Below, piece by piece: positions 1 to 7,701 of a DNA stretch of 20,585 nucleotides; position 1 is the stretch's first letter, and the number at the start of each line of letters is the position of its first letter. The notes beneath the pieces are model-generated. The model was given only the letters and a program-made list of their open reading frames with translations, did not search any database and was not told the origin of the DNA. Both the position numbers and the translations under genes were made by a program. Source of the stretch: Actinomycetota bacterium (lineage in GTDB: Bacteria > Actinomycetota > Acidimicrobiia > Acidimicrobiales > Microtrichaceae); NCBI GenBank assembly GCA_005777415.1, contig SXMI01000265.1:1-20585 (forward strand), read 5' to 3'.

Positions 1-315
1 GCCAAGAACGTGGTGGCGGCCGGCGCGGCCTCGCGGTGCGAGGTGCAGGTGGCCTACGCCATCGGCGTCGCCCACCCGGTCTCGATCCTCGTCGAGACGT
101 TCGGCACCAACACCGTGGCCCCCGAGTCGATCGACGCCGCCGTCCGCTCCGTGTTCGACCTGCGTCCGGCTGCGATCGTGCGGGACCTCGACCTCCGTCG
201 ACCCGTGTTCAAGGAGACCGCTGCCTACGGCCACTTCGGACGCTCCGGTGACGGCTTCACCTGGGAGCGCACCGACCGGGTGGACGCCCTCCGCTCGGAA
301 CTGGGACTCGGCTGA
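1..315 (+). CDS. metK: S-adenosylmethionine synthetase, C-terminal part (5' truncated by window)
   Basis: MetK makes S-adenosylmethionine from ATP and methionine in the cytosol. Only the last 104 residues are present, read in frame from base 1 to a TGA at 313-315. The visible sequence carries hallmark C-terminal MetK segments: AKNVVAAGAASRCEVQVAYA, then GVAHPVSILVETFGT, then FDLRP, and finally TAAYGHFGR followed by FTWE near the end. These are the family's subunit-interface and C-terminal domain motifs, so the identity is secure. Nothing can be said about its start or promoter. Its product feeds the several SAM-dependent RNA methyltransferases encoded downstream, though that link is metabolic and not evidence of co-regulation. 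A GC-rich hairpin lies immediately after the stop. Confidence 0.96.
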   Translation, partial: AKNVVAAGAASRCEVQVAYAIGVAHPVSILVETFGTNTVAPESIDAAVRSVFDLRPAAIVRDLDLRRPVFKETAAYGHFGRSGDGFTWERTDRVDALRSELGLG

Positions 316-318
316 GCG

Positions 319-335
319 AGCGGCCCCGGGCCGCT
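319..335 (+). terminator. GC-only hairpin after metK, possible terminator
   Basis: AGCGGCCC and GGGCCGCT are perfect reverse complements around a central C, four bases after the metK stop. There is no U tract, only GTTCC. It could mark the 3' end of the metK transcript, or simply be a stable RNA structure in the 45-base metK-priA gap. Confidence 0.4.
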
Positions 336-360
336 GTTCCCGGCTGACGAGGTCCCTGAG

Positions 361-2127
361 GTGACGTCGCCACGCGCCGTGTCGGTGCACGTCGACGTTC
401 CGGCAGTGGACCGGGCGTTCGACTACCGCGTTCCCGAGGAGCTCGCCGGACGGATCCGGTCGGGCACCATCGTGCGGGTCGATCTGGCCGGACGTCGTGT
501 CCGGGGCTGGGTCGTCGCCCTGGATCCGGAACCCCCACCGGGCGTCACGCTTGCGCCCCTGCGGCAGGTCAGCGGCCCCGGTCCGGACGACGACGTCCAG
601 GCGCTGTGTCGTTGGGCGGCCTGGCGGTGGGCCGGCCGGACGGCGACCTTCCTCCGGCTGGCGTCTCCGGAGCGCCGGGTGACGATGTCGGCCCGGCGGG
701 AGCACCGTCCGCCTCGCAGCCGGGGTGAGGAGCAGGTGGCGGACCTGTTGGAGCGCGGGGCCGGGGTCCACCTGCTCGAGTACCCGGTGGACGGCGACCC
801 CCTCGAGGTCGCCCTGGCGGCGGCGGCGTTCGGGCAGTCGATCGTCGTCGCCCCGTCGGCCGGGACCGTGACGCAGGTGGGCACGGGCCTGCGTCGGGCC
901 GGCGCCTTCGCCGCGCGGTGGCCCCGCGACTTCGCGGCGGCCGCCGCCGGGGCGACCGTGGTCGGCGGGAGGGGAGCCGTGTTCGCCCCCGCACCGGCGC
1001 TGCGGTCGATCGTCGTGATCGACGAGCACGACGAGCGTCTGCAGAACGAGGCGTCCCCGACCTGGCACGCCCGTGAGCTCGCGATCGAACGGGCCCGGCG
1101 TGCTGGTGTGCCCTGCCTCCTGGTCTCGCCGGTGCCGTCGCTCGAGGCCCGCCGCGCCGCCGCCTCCGGTCCCGTCGGCGACCGGGCGGCGTTCCGCGCC
1201 GGTTGGCCCACGGTCCGGGTGGTCGATCGCCGTGATGAGGACCGTGGTCGTTCGGGTCTGTTCGCCCCCGATCTCGTCGAGCAGATCCGCCGGACGCTCG
1301 ACGCCGGGGAGCGGGTCGTCTGCGTGCTCAACCGGACCGGACGCGCCCGGCTCCTGGCCTGCCGGAGCTGCGGCGGACTGCTCGATTGCGAGCGTTGCGG
1401 CGCCACGGTGCGTCAGGAGGACTCGGGCGAGCTCGTCTGTGCCCGGTGCGCCACTCGTCGCCCGCGGGTCTGCCGGGCCTGCGGTTCGACCGCGACGGCG
1501 AACCTCCGACCGGGCGTCAGCACCGTCCGTGAGCAGTTGGAGGCGCTCGTGCGGGAGCCGGTGTGCTCCCTGACCGGTGGTGAGCGACCGGGACCGTCGG
1601 ACCCGGCCCTCGACGGGACCCGGGTGGTGGTCGGCACCGAGGCGGTCCTCCACCGTGTGGATCGGGCTGGTCTGGTCGCATTCCTCGAGTTCGACGCCGA
1701 GCTGCTCGCCCCCCGGTACCGGGCGGCCGAGCAGGCCCTGGCCCTGGTCGTGGCCGCCGGGCGGCTCACCGGTGGTCGGGGCCGGTCGCCGGGATCGGTG
1801 CTCCTGCAGACGCGGGCCCCGGACCACCCCGTCGTCCGGGCCGCGGTCCGTGCCGACCCGGACGAGCTCGCTGGAGCGGAGTGGGAGCGCCGCGTCGCGC
1901 TGGCGGATCCACCGGCGGCGACGGTGGCCGTCGTCGGTCGGGAGGCGGCTCCCGAGTTCATGGCCCGCCTCGGGCTGCCGGCGGGAGTGGAGCGGGTCGG
2001 ACCCGACGAGCGTGGCCGTTGGGTCCTCCGGGCCGAGCAGGGGAGTCTCCTGCTCGACGCGCTGGCCGCCGTCGAGCGTCCGCCCGGTCGGCTCCGCCTC
2101 TGGGTCGATCCCGCCCGGACCGGCTGA
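361..2127 (+). CDS. priA: Primosomal protein PriA, actinobacterial type without helicase motifs
   Basis: The family restarts stalled replication forks by recognising branched DNA and reloading the primosome. The GTG start gives 588 residues, shorter than E. coli PriA (about 730). The N-terminal 3'-DNA-binding domain is recognisable (VDVPAVDRAFDYRVPEEL). The zinc module is complete: eight cysteines in four CxxC pairs at residues 334/337, 343/346, 360/363 and 371/374. The ATPase is not intact. Where family members carry GxTGSGKT, this protein reads LLEYPVDGDPLEVA (about 137-150), and the DEEH box reads DEHD at 221-224. Loss of the Walker A lysine is known for actinobacterial PriA, so this is probably a functional structural protein and not a pseudogene. 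It ends 18 bp from the convergent methyltransferase gene. Confidence 0.9.
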   Translation: MTSPRAVSVHVDVPAVDRAFDYRVPEELAGRIRSGTIVRVDLAGRRVRGWVVALDPEPPPGVTLAPLRQVSGPGPDDDVQALCRWAAWRWAGRTATFLRLASPERRVTMSARREHRPPRSRGEEQVADLLERGAGVHLLEYPVDGDPLEVALAAAAFGQSIVVAPSAGTVTQVGTGLRRAGAFAARWPRDFAAAAAGATVVGGRGAVFAPAPALRSIVVIDEHDERLQNEASPTWHARELAIERARRAGVPCLLVSPVPSLEARRAAASGPVGDRAAFRAGWPTVRVVDRRDEDRGRSGLFAPDLVEQIRRTLDAGERVVCVLNRTGRARLLACRSCGGLLDCERCGATVRQEDSGELVCARCATRRPRVCRACGSTATANLRPGVSTVREQLEALVREPVCSLTGGERPGPSDPALDGTRVVVGTEAVLHRVDRAGLVAFLEFDAELLAPRYRAAEQALALVVAAGRLTGGRGRSPGSVLLQTRAPDHPVVRAAVRADPDELAGAEWERRVALADPPAATVAVVGREAAPEFMARLGLPAGVERVGPDERGRWVLRAEQGSLLLDALAAVERPPGRLRLWVDPARTG

Positions 2128-2145
2128 GTCCTCGGCGCCATCCGA

Positions 2146-2757
2146 TCAGCGACGGACGCGCAGCACCCGGTAGCCGCGCCGCGACCGGATCCGCTCGGTG
2201 CTCCAACCGACGTCGTCGAGCCAGGCCGCCAGGGAATCGGCTCCGAGGTGTCGCTGCACCACGAGCCAGGCCTCGCCGTCGTCCACGAGGCGGGGGAGCC
2301 AGTCCGAGAGGAGCGCCTGCAGTGCGACCTTGCCGATCCGCACCGGCGGGTTGGAGACGATCGCCGCGAACCGCTGATCCTCAGGGACCTCCCCGGGCGA
2401 CGCCACCCGGATGTCGAGCGACAGCGCCCTTGCGTTGTGCCGGCAGTCCTCGGCGGCCCGCTCGTTGACCTCGATGCCCCAGACGCTCCGTTCGGGTGAG
2501 CGGATCGCCACCGTCACGGCGATCGGGCCGTAGCCACACCCGAGGTCGAGGACCGGGCCGTCGGGCCAGCGGCTCGGATCCGGGAGCGAGCCGAGGAGCA
2601 CGGCAGTCCCGGGGTCGATGCGCCGAGGCGAGAACGTGCCGTCCGAGGAGCGGAGGCGGACCAGTCCCCGCTCGGTGTCGAGTTCGACGTGGTGGTTCCG
2701 GGGTGCCGATCCCGGTGTGCTCGTGAAGTAGTGATCCTCGGCACCCACGGCGGCCAC
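2146..2757 (-). CDS. Class I SAM-dependent methyltransferase, RsmC/RlmG-like (MTS domain)
   Basis: This 203-residue protein has the methyltransferase-small fold that modifies guanine N2 in rRNA (RsmC, RlmG). SAM-binding motif I is DLGCGYGP at residues 71-78, and the catalytic NPP motif is SNPPVRIGK at 135-143, as in N2-guanine and N6-adenine enzymes. E. coli RsmC is about 340 residues with a duplicated domain. This protein is a single domain, as is usual in actinobacteria, so the exact target base is uncertain. I chose the GTG at 2757 because AAGGG lies four bases upstream and longer versions would run into def. An alternative GTG is at 2748. It is divergent from def, with start codons 14 bp apart, and sits alone on the minus strand between priA and def. 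Confidence 0.82.
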   Translation of the reverse strand: MAAVGAEDHYFTSTPGSAPRNHHVELDTERGLVRLRSSDGTFSPRRIDPGTAVLLGSLPDPSRWPDGPVLDLGCGYGPIAVTVAIRSPERSVWGIEVNERAAEDCRHNARALSLDIRVASPGEVPEDQRFAAIVSNPPVRIGKVALQALLSDWLPRLVDDGEAWLVVQRHLGADSLAAWLDDVGWSTERIRSRRGYRVLRVRR

Positions 2758-2759
2758 GG

Positions 2760-2765
2760 TACCCT
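2760..2765 (+). promoter_or_regulatory. Putative -10 box for leaderless def transcript
   Basis: TACCCT matches TANNNT and ends six bases before the def GTG at 2772. This is the usual spacing for a transcript that begins at or next to its start codon in actinobacteria. No convincing -35 is seen. It overlaps the divergent methyltransferase ribosome-binding region. Confidence 0.45.
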
Positions 2766-2771
2766 TGCCGC

Positions 2772-3320
2772 GTGTCTGCTCCGCATGCCATCCGGGTGGT
2801 CGGCGATCCCGTCCTGCGCCAGCGCGCGGACGAGGTGACCGACATCGACGCACGGCTCGTCCGTCTCGTCGACGACATGTTCATCACGATGTACGACGCA
2901 CCCGGAGTCGGTCTGGCTGCGCCGCAGGTGGGCGTCCAGAAGCGCTTCTTCATCTACGACCTGGATCACGGCGACGGACAGCAGGTGCTCATCAACCCGG
3001 TCGTGGAGGAGTCCGACGGCGAGTGGGAGTTCACCGAGGGGTGTCTGAGCATCCCGGGTCTGCACTTCGACATCGTCCGTCCGCGTCGGATCCACGTGAC
3101 CGGTGTCGACCTCGAGGGTCGTGAGGTGAGCCTCGAGGCCGACGACTACCTGGCCCGGGTGATCCAGCACGAGTTGGACCACCTGGACGGTGTCCTCATG
3201 CTCGAGCGTCTTGACGACGACCAGCGGAAGGCGGCCCGCCGTGCGGTCCGCCAGCTGCAGCTCGCCGGGTCCGAGCCGGAGCCGACCCCCCGTGGCCGGT
3301 TCCCCTTCGGCCGACTGTGA
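2772..3320 (+). CDS. def: Peptide deformylase
   Basis: Def removes the N-formyl group from nascent proteins, the reverse partner of Fmt encoded next to it. The 182-residue protein shows all three metal/active-site motifs: GVGLAAPQ at 45-52, EGCLS at 89-93 (Cys91 is a metal ligand) and HELDH at 133-137 (His133 and His137 ligands, Glu134 catalytic). Length and motif order match bacterial deformylases. The GTG start at 2772 follows a TANNNT box by six bases and has no Shine-Dalgarno sequence, so a leaderless mRNA is likely. The stop overlaps the fmt start (GTGA at 3317-3320), a classic translational-coupling arrangement. Confidence 0.96.
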   Translation: MSAPHAIRVVGDPVLRQRADEVTDIDARLVRLVDDMFITMYDAPGVGLAAPQVGVQKRFFIYDLDHGDGQQVLINPVVEESDGEWEFTEGCLSIPGLHFDIVRPRRIHVTGVDLEGREVSLEADDYLARVIQHELDHLDGVLMLERLDDDQRKAARRAVRQLQLAGSEPEPTPRGRFPFGRL

Positions 3321-4198
3321 GGCTCGCGTTCCTGGGCTCTCCCGAGGTCGCCGTCCCGCCACTGCGGGCACTCGTCGCAGCCGGTCACGATGTGGCGCTC
3401 GTCGTCACCAACCCGGAGCGCCGTCGTGGGCGTGGGGGAGCGACCTCGCCCACGCCCGTGGCCGTGGCGGCGCGTGCCGCCGGGCTGGCGGTGTCGTACC
3501 GGCCGGAGGACGTGCTGGACGCGGACATCGAGCTCGGAGTGGTCGTGGCCTACGGGAGGATCCTCGGTCCCGAGCTCCTCGACGCCGTGCCCCTGGTGAA
3601 CGTGCACTTCTCCCTGCTGCCCCGGTGGCGTGGAGCAGCGCCGGTGGAGCGGGCCGTGCTGGCGGGTGACCATGAAACCGGCGTGTGCCTCATGGGGATC
3701 GAACCGACGCTGGACACCGGCCCGGTCTACCGAGTGGCCCACCTCCCGATCGGCGAGGACGACACCGCGGGGGAGCTGCTCGCACAGCTCAGCGAGCTCG
3801 GCGCCCACCTGCTCGTCGACGCGCTCGACGAGGGCCTCGGTGATCCGGTGCCCCAGTCGACCGAGGGGGTCACCTACGCCGCCAAGTTGACGACCTCGGA
3901 CCGCCACCTGGACTGGGAACGGACCCCGGCGGAACTGTCCCGGATCGTCCGGATCGGCCGGGCGTGGACCACGTTCGACGGTCGACGCCTGGTCGTGCAC
4001 TCGGCCCGGCCCGCCGGACCGGGGCCGGACCTGTCAGCGGGCGCCCTGCGCGTCGTCGACGGACGGGTGCTCGTCTCGTGCGGAGGAGGTGATCGCCTCG
4101 AGCTGCTCGAGGTGCAGCCCGAGGGTCGTGGTCCCCAGGACGCCGCCGCGTTCGTTCGGGGGCACCGACCCGGTGACGACGCACGATTGGGTGGCTGA
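3317..4198 (+). CDS. fmt: Methionyl-tRNA formyltransferase
   Basis: Fmt formylates initiator Met-tRNA using 10-formyltetrahydrofolate. The 293-residue protein contains VVAYG, then the signature NVHFSLLPRWRGAAPVERA beginning at residue 95, and LDTGPVY. The catalytic triad is Asn95, His97 and Asp133, with the same 36-residue His-Asp spacing as E. coli Asn106/His108/Asp144. The C-terminal tRNA-binding domain is present (KLTTSDRHLDWERTP onward). It is slightly shorter than the typical 310 residues. The GTG start overlaps the def stop by four bases, so the two are almost certainly co-translated. Its 3' end overlaps the start of rsmB. Confidence 0.96.
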   Translation: MRLAFLGSPEVAVPPLRALVAAGHDVALVVTNPERRRGRGGATSPTPVAVAARAAGLAVSYRPEDVLDADIELGVVVAYGRILGPELLDAVPLVNVHFSLLPRWRGAAPVERAVLAGDHETGVCLMGIEPTLDTGPVYRVAHLPIGEDDTAGELLAQLSELGAHLLVDALDEGLGDPVPQSTEGVTYAAKLTTSDRHLDWERTPAELSRIVRIGRAWTTFDGRRLVVHSARPAGPGPDLSAGALRVVDGRVLVSCGGGDRLELLEVQPEGRGPQDAAAFVRGHRPGDDARLGG

Positions 4199-5351
4199 GC
4201 TGACCTCCCCCGGGGAACGCGGACGCACCGGCGTCGCGGCGCGGCGTGTGGCCCTCGGCGTGCTCGCTCGTGTCGAGGACGACGGCGCGTATGCGAACCT
4301 GGCGCTGCGGGCTGCGCTGGACCGCTCGGAGCTGGATCAGGCCGACCGGAACCTGGTGACGGACCTCGTCGCCGGGACGGTCCGCCGGCGGCGTTCCGTG
4401 GACGCCCTCATCGACCGCTTCCTCGACTCGCCACCGCCTCCGGCGGCCCGTCGGGCCCTGCGACTCGGCACCTACCAGCTCGTCTACCGGGACGACCTGC
4501 CGGACTACGCGGTGGTCTCGACCACCGTGGAGGCGAGCCCCTCGCGGTTCCGGGGGCTCGTCAATGCGGTCCTGCGGCGGGTCGCCGCGGCCCCGGTCGA
4601 GTTCTCCTCGCCCGCCGAGGAGCTCAGCTACCCGGACTGGATCCTCCACCGGCTCGAGGCGGACCTGGGCGTCGACGTCGCCCGGGCAGCCCTGGCGACC
4701 ATGGATGATGCGCCGAGGGTGCACCGACGCGAGGACGGCTACACCCAGGACCTGGCCTCGCAGTGGGTCGCGGCCGCGGTCGGCGCTCGACCGGGCGAGC
4801 TGGTGCTGGATCTGTGCGCTGCGCCGGGGGGCAAGGCGACCGCGCTCGCCGCTGCCGGTGCCACGGTCGTGGCCGCCGAGGTCAACTGGTCCCGCGTCGG
4901 ACTGGTCGTGTCGGCCGCCCGGTCGGTGGGCCTCGATCGCACCCTGGTCGTGGCCGCCGACGGGCTCCGGCCGCCGTTCCGTCCGGGGGTCTTCGACCGG
5001 GTGCTGGTCGATGCTCCGTGCTCGGGCCTCGGCGTTCTGGGACGCCGCAGCGACGCCCGTTGGCGTCTGGACGAGGGCGTTCCCGAGCGGCTCGCCGGGC
5101 TCCAGTCGGCGCTCGTCGTCGCCGCCGCGGACCTGGTCCGACCCGGCGGTTCGTTGGTGTACTCGGTCTGCACGCTGACGTCGGTGGAGTCGGTCGGGGT
5201 CGACGAGCGGACCGCCCGGTCACGCCCTGATCTGATTCCGCTCGACCCGCCGGGCGAGCCCTGGACGCCCATCGGCCGGGGGGCGCTGCTGCTCCCGCAG
5301 GCTGCAGGTACCGACGGCATGGCGCTCTTCCGCTACCGACGCCGCCCCTGA
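4173..5351 (+). CDS. rsmB: 16S rRNA m5C967 methyltransferase RsmB (Fmu/Sun)
   Basis: RsmB methylates C5 of cytidine 967 in 16S rRNA. An N-terminal NusB-like RNA-binding domain (AARRVALGVLARVEDDGAYA onward) precedes a Rossmann methyltransferase. SAM motif I is DLCAAPGGK at 213-221. The two m5C cysteines are PCSG Cys283 and YSVCT Cys333, 50 residues apart as in E. coli Cys325/Cys375. The 392-residue length is a little below the usual 430. The start is uncertain: GTG 4173 has GGGGG ten bases upstream and overlaps fmt by 26 bases, while GTG 4191 overlaps by eight but lacks a ribosome-binding site. It completes a def-fmt-rsmB translation-initiation/rRNA-modification operon. Confidence 0.93.
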   Translation: MTTHDWVAELTSPGERGRTGVAARRVALGVLARVEDDGAYANLALRAALDRSELDQADRNLVTDLVAGTVRRRRSVDALIDRFLDSPPPPAARRALRLGTYQLVYRDDLPDYAVVSTTVEASPSRFRGLVNAVLRRVAAAPVEFSSPAEELSYPDWILHRLEADLGVDVARAALATMDDAPRVHRREDGYTQDLASQWVAAAVGARPGELVLDLCAAPGGKATALAAAGATVVAAEVNWSRVGLVVSAARSVGLDRTLVVAADGLRPPFRPGVFDRVLVDAPCSGLGVLGRRSDARWRLDEGVPERLAGLQSALVVAAADLVRPGGSLVYSVCTLTSVESVGVDERTARSRPDLIPLDPPGEPWTPIGRGALLLPQAAGTDGMALFRYRRRP

Positions 5352-5368
5352 CGGACCCGGGGCGGAGG

Positions 5369-5374
5369 TACGCT
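5369..5374 (+). promoter_or_regulatory. Putative -10 box for leaderless mogA-like transcript
   Basis: TACGCT (TANNNT) ends exactly seven bases before the ATG at 5382. That places the expected transcription start at or beside the start codon. No clear -35 was found. Confidence 0.45.
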
Positions 5375-5381
5375 CTCGGCC

Positions 5382-5894
5382 ATGAGCAGCGAGGCCGCAG
5401 CGCCGGCGCCGAACCGCCGGCTCCAGGCCAAGGTCCTGACGGTCTCGGACAGCGTCGATGCCGGCACCCGAGAGGACCTGACCGGTGCGGCCCTGGTCGA
5501 GCGACTGGACCAGGTCGGCTTCGAGGTGATCGAGCACCGGGTGGTGTCCGACTCCGTGGAGGAGGTCGCCAATGCCCTCAGCTACATGGCCTATGGCTTC
5601 AACGGAGTGATCGTGACGACCGGCGGAACCGGATTCGCCCCCAGGGACGTCACCCCTGAGGGCACCACCCGGATCCTCGACCGACCGGCACCGGGACTCG
5701 CCGAGGCGATGCGGGCGGTGAACCCGCTGGGTCGGCTCTCGCGCAGCACCGCCGGGATCCGCGGCGCTGCGCTCATCATCAACACGCCGGGGAGCACCTC
5801 CGGGGCCCTCGAGATGCTCGATGCCGTGCTCGACGTGATCCCGCATGCGATCGAGTTGATGTCCGGCCAGCACGGCAGCCACGATCCGGCCTGA
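5382..5894 (+). CDS. MogA/MoaB-family molybdopterin-binding protein
   Basis: Family members adenylylate molybdopterin before molybdenum insertion (MogA) or are close paralogues (MoaB). The 170-residue protein begins its fold with KVLTVSDSVDAGTREDLTG, followed by the nucleotide/pterin-binding TTGGTGFAPRDVTPEGT and the PGSTSGALEML segment, all characteristic of the MoCF_biosynth domain. Length matches single-domain MogA or MoaB. Sequence alone does not separate the two, so no symbol is given. The ATG start lies seven bases behind a TANNNT box. It stands between rsmB and ribD, where mycobacteria carry rpe, and no other molybdenum-cofactor gene is visible, so its role here may be an isolated one. 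Confidence 0.88.
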   Translation: MSSEAAAPAPNRRLQAKVLTVSDSVDAGTREDLTGAALVERLDQVGFEVIEHRVVSDSVEEVANALSYMAYGFNGVIVTTGGTGFAPRDVTPEGTTRILDRPAPGLAEAMRAVNPLGRLSRSTAGIRGAALIINTPGSTSGALEMLDAVLDVIPHAIELMSGQHGSHDPA

Positions 5895-5904
5895 GTGCTC
5901 CGCG

Positions 5905-5973
5905 GCGCATCGGCCCCGGCGCACCGGCCCCGGCGCACCGGTCCGGCGCATCGGCCCCGGCGCATCGGCCCCG
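5905..5973. repeat. Five tandem 14-bp repeats upstream of ribD
   Basis: The unit GCGCAYCGGCCCCG occurs five times head to tail: 5905-5918, 5919-5932, 5933-5945 (13 bp, one base lost and one changed), 5946-5959 and 5960-5973. It fills most of the 120-base mogA-ribD gap and ends 26 bases before the putative ribD -10 box. It is either a slippage-generated array or a set of binding sites. Confidence 0.9.
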
Positions 5974-5999
5974 GGATGGGTCCGCCGAGGGTGCAGGTC

Positions 6000-6005
6000 T
6001 AGGCT
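6000..6005 (+). promoter_or_regulatory. Putative -10 box for ribD operon
   Basis: TAGGCT fits TANNNT and ends nine bases before the ribD ATG at 6015, predicting a 5' leader of only a few bases. That leaves no room for an FMN riboswitch between promoter and gene. Confidence 0.42.
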
Positions 6006-6014
6006 GAGCGACCC

Positions 6015-7079
6015 ATGTCCTCCGAAACCATCGATGATCGGCGCCTCGAGGCGATCGACCGGGAGTGCATGACCCGGGCGATCGCCGCTGCGGCCCGGGC
6101 CCGCTGCGTGGCCCCTCCGAACCCGTGGGTGGGTGCTGTCGTCCGATCCCTCGACGGCCAGGTGTTCGAGGGCTCGACCGGGCGTCCCGGCGGGGACCAC
6201 GCCGAGGTCGCTGCGATCGTCTCGGCCGGGGCCGAGGCCGCCGGTGCGACGCTCTACGTCACGTTGGAGCCCTGTGGCCACCACGGACGCACCCCGCCCT
6301 GCACCGAGGCCATCGTGGAAGCCGGCATCGCCCGAGTCGTGGTCGGCATCGAGGACCCGGATGCACTCGTGGCCGGCCGGGGCATCGAGCGCCTGCTCGC
6401 TGCCGGGGTCAAGGTCGACGTCGGGGTCCAGGCGGAACAGGTCACGAACCAACTGCGCCCGTACCTGAAGCACCGTCGGACGGGTCGGCCGTGGGTCGTG
6501 CTCAAGCTGGCGGCCAGCACCGACGGGGGAACGGCGGCACCGAACGGGACGAGTCAGTGGATCACCTCACCCGCCGCCCGGGCCGACGGCCATCGTCTGC
6601 GGGCCGAATCCGACGCGATCCTCGTCGGCGCCGGAACGATCCGACGTGACGATCCGTCACTGACGGTGCGCGACCACCACGACCCGGCCGTGCCCGAGCG
6701 GGGCGGTCTCGATCCGCGCCGCATCGTGCTCGGCGCGGCTCCTCCCGGCGCGGCCGTGCACCCCTGCACCGAGGTGCAGGGCGACCTGGGTCAGGTGCTC
6801 GACCGGCTCGGCGGTGAGGGGGTCGTCCAGCTGCTGGTCGAGGGGGGCGCCGCCGTGGCGGGTGAGTTCCACCGGGCGGGTCTGGTCGACCGGTACGTGA
6901 TCTACCTGGCCCCTGCGCTCTTCGGTGGCAGCGACGCCCGCGGTCTCTTCGGGGGCCACGGGGCCTTCGACATCGCCGAGCTCTGGCGTGGGCGCTTCAC
7001 CTCGGTGGAGCGCGTCGGGGACGACCTCCGCGTCGAGCTCGAGCCGCTCCGCGAGCCGGGTCCGGACCAGGGGGCCTGA
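6015..7079 (+). CDS. ribD: Bifunctional riboflavin deaminase/reductase RibD
   Basis: RibD deaminates the GTP-derived diaminopyrimidine and then reduces its ribosyl side chain, the second and third steps of riboflavin synthesis. The 354-residue protein has both domains. In the deaminase, His62 and Glu64 (HAE) with Cys87 and Cys96 (PCGHHGRTPPC) form the zinc site. In the reductase, RPWVVLKLAASTDGG, SDAILVGAGTIRRDDPSLTV and LLVEGGAAVAGEF bind NADPH and substrate. Length is normal. It leads the ribD-ribE-ribBA-ribH cluster and is followed one base later by ribE. The short leader, with no riboswitch visible, suggests promoter-level or no feedback control. Confidence 0.96.
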   Translation: MSSETIDDRRLEAIDRECMTRAIAAAARARCVAPPNPWVGAVVRSLDGQVFEGSTGRPGGDHAEVAAIVSAGAEAAGATLYVTLEPCGHHGRTPPCTEAIVEAGIARVVVGIEDPDALVAGRGIERLLAAGVKVDVGVQAEQVTNQLRPYLKHRRTGRPWVVLKLAASTDGGTAAPNGTSQWITSPAARADGHRLRAESDAILVGAGTIRRDDPSLTVRDHHDPAVPERGGLDPRRIVLGAAPPGAAVHPCTEVQGDLGQVLDRLGGEGVVQLLVEGGAAVAGEFHRAGLVDRYVIYLAPALFGGSDARGLFGGHGAFDIAELWRGRFTSVERVGDDLRVELEPLREPGPDQGA

Positions 7080-7080
7080 G

Positions 7081-7701
7081 GTGTTCACGGGGATCGTGGA
7101 GGAACTCGGCTCGGTCGTCGCGCTCGACGGCGCGGCGCTGACCCTCGGGTGCTCGCGGGTGCTCGACGACGTCACGACGGGTGCGTCCATTGCGGTCAAC
7201 GGCTGTTGTCTGACGGTGGTCGAGCACGGCCCCGACTGGTGGCGGGCGGATGTGAGCCCGGAGACCTTCGCCCGGACATCCCTCGGGTCCCTGCGACCGG
7301 GCGACCCCGTCAACCTCGAGCGGCCGGTCCGTCTCGAGGACCGCCTCGGTGGGCACCTCGTCCAGGGGCACGTCGACGGGGTGGGGCAGGTCGTCGACGG
7401 CGTGCCGGATCTGCGCGTGCGCACCCCGGAGCCGCTCCTTCGCTACATCGTCGAGAAGGGGTCGATCACGGTCGACGGGGTGAGCCTCACCGTGGTGGAC
7501 GCCCTCGACGACGGCTTCACGGTGGCGGTGATCCCGCACACCGCCGCGGTCACCACGCTCGGGCGGCGCTCGCCGGGGGATGCCGTGAACCTCGAGGTGG
7601 ACGTCGTGGCCAAGTACGTGGAGCGGCTCCTCGTCGGCTACGGCCCGGCGGGATCCGAGGGGACAGGACGAACCGAGGCGGAGGTGCCTGATGGAACGTG
7701 A
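7081..7701 (+). CDS. ribE: Riboflavin synthase alpha subunit
   Basis: It converts two molecules of 6,7-dimethyl-8-ribityllumazine into riboflavin plus the pyrimidine precursor. The 206-residue protein starts with the diagnostic MFTGIVEELG and has two tandem lumazine-binding repeats: SIAVNGCCLTVVE in the first, GGHLVQGHVDGVG at the junction, and SITVDGVSLTVVD in the second. GTG at 7081 is chosen because MFTGIVE is the conserved N-terminus. The same frame is open upstream inside ribD, but that part has no family similarity. The gene begins one base after ribD stops and overlaps ribBA by 11 bases. Named ribE here; Bacillus-style usage would differ. Confidence 0.96.
   Translation: MFTGIVEELGSVVALDGAALTLGCSRVLDDVTTGASIAVNGCCLTVVEHGPDWWRADVSPETFARTSLGSLRPGDPVNLERPVRLEDRLGGHLVQGHVDGVGQVVDGVPDLRVRTPEPLLRYIVEKGSITVDGVSLTVVDALDDGFTVAVIPHTAAVTTLGRRSPGDAVNLEVDVVAKYVERLLVGYGPAGSEGTGRTEAEVPDGT

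Noticed and set aside
361..2127. priA as a pseudogene because of missing Walker A
   Set aside because: The frame is intact over 588 codons, the zinc site is complete, and the same loss is known in other actinobacteria.
2758..2853. Longer N-terminus for the RsmC-like methyltransferase starting at 2853
   Set aside because: The added residues are Arg/Gly-rich shadow sequence overlapping the def start by 82 bases. GTG 2757 has AAGGG upstream.
5895..6014. Tandem repeats as a CRISPR array or an FMN riboswitch
   Set aside because: Units are 14 bp with no spacers, and the conserved FMN aptamer core is absent.
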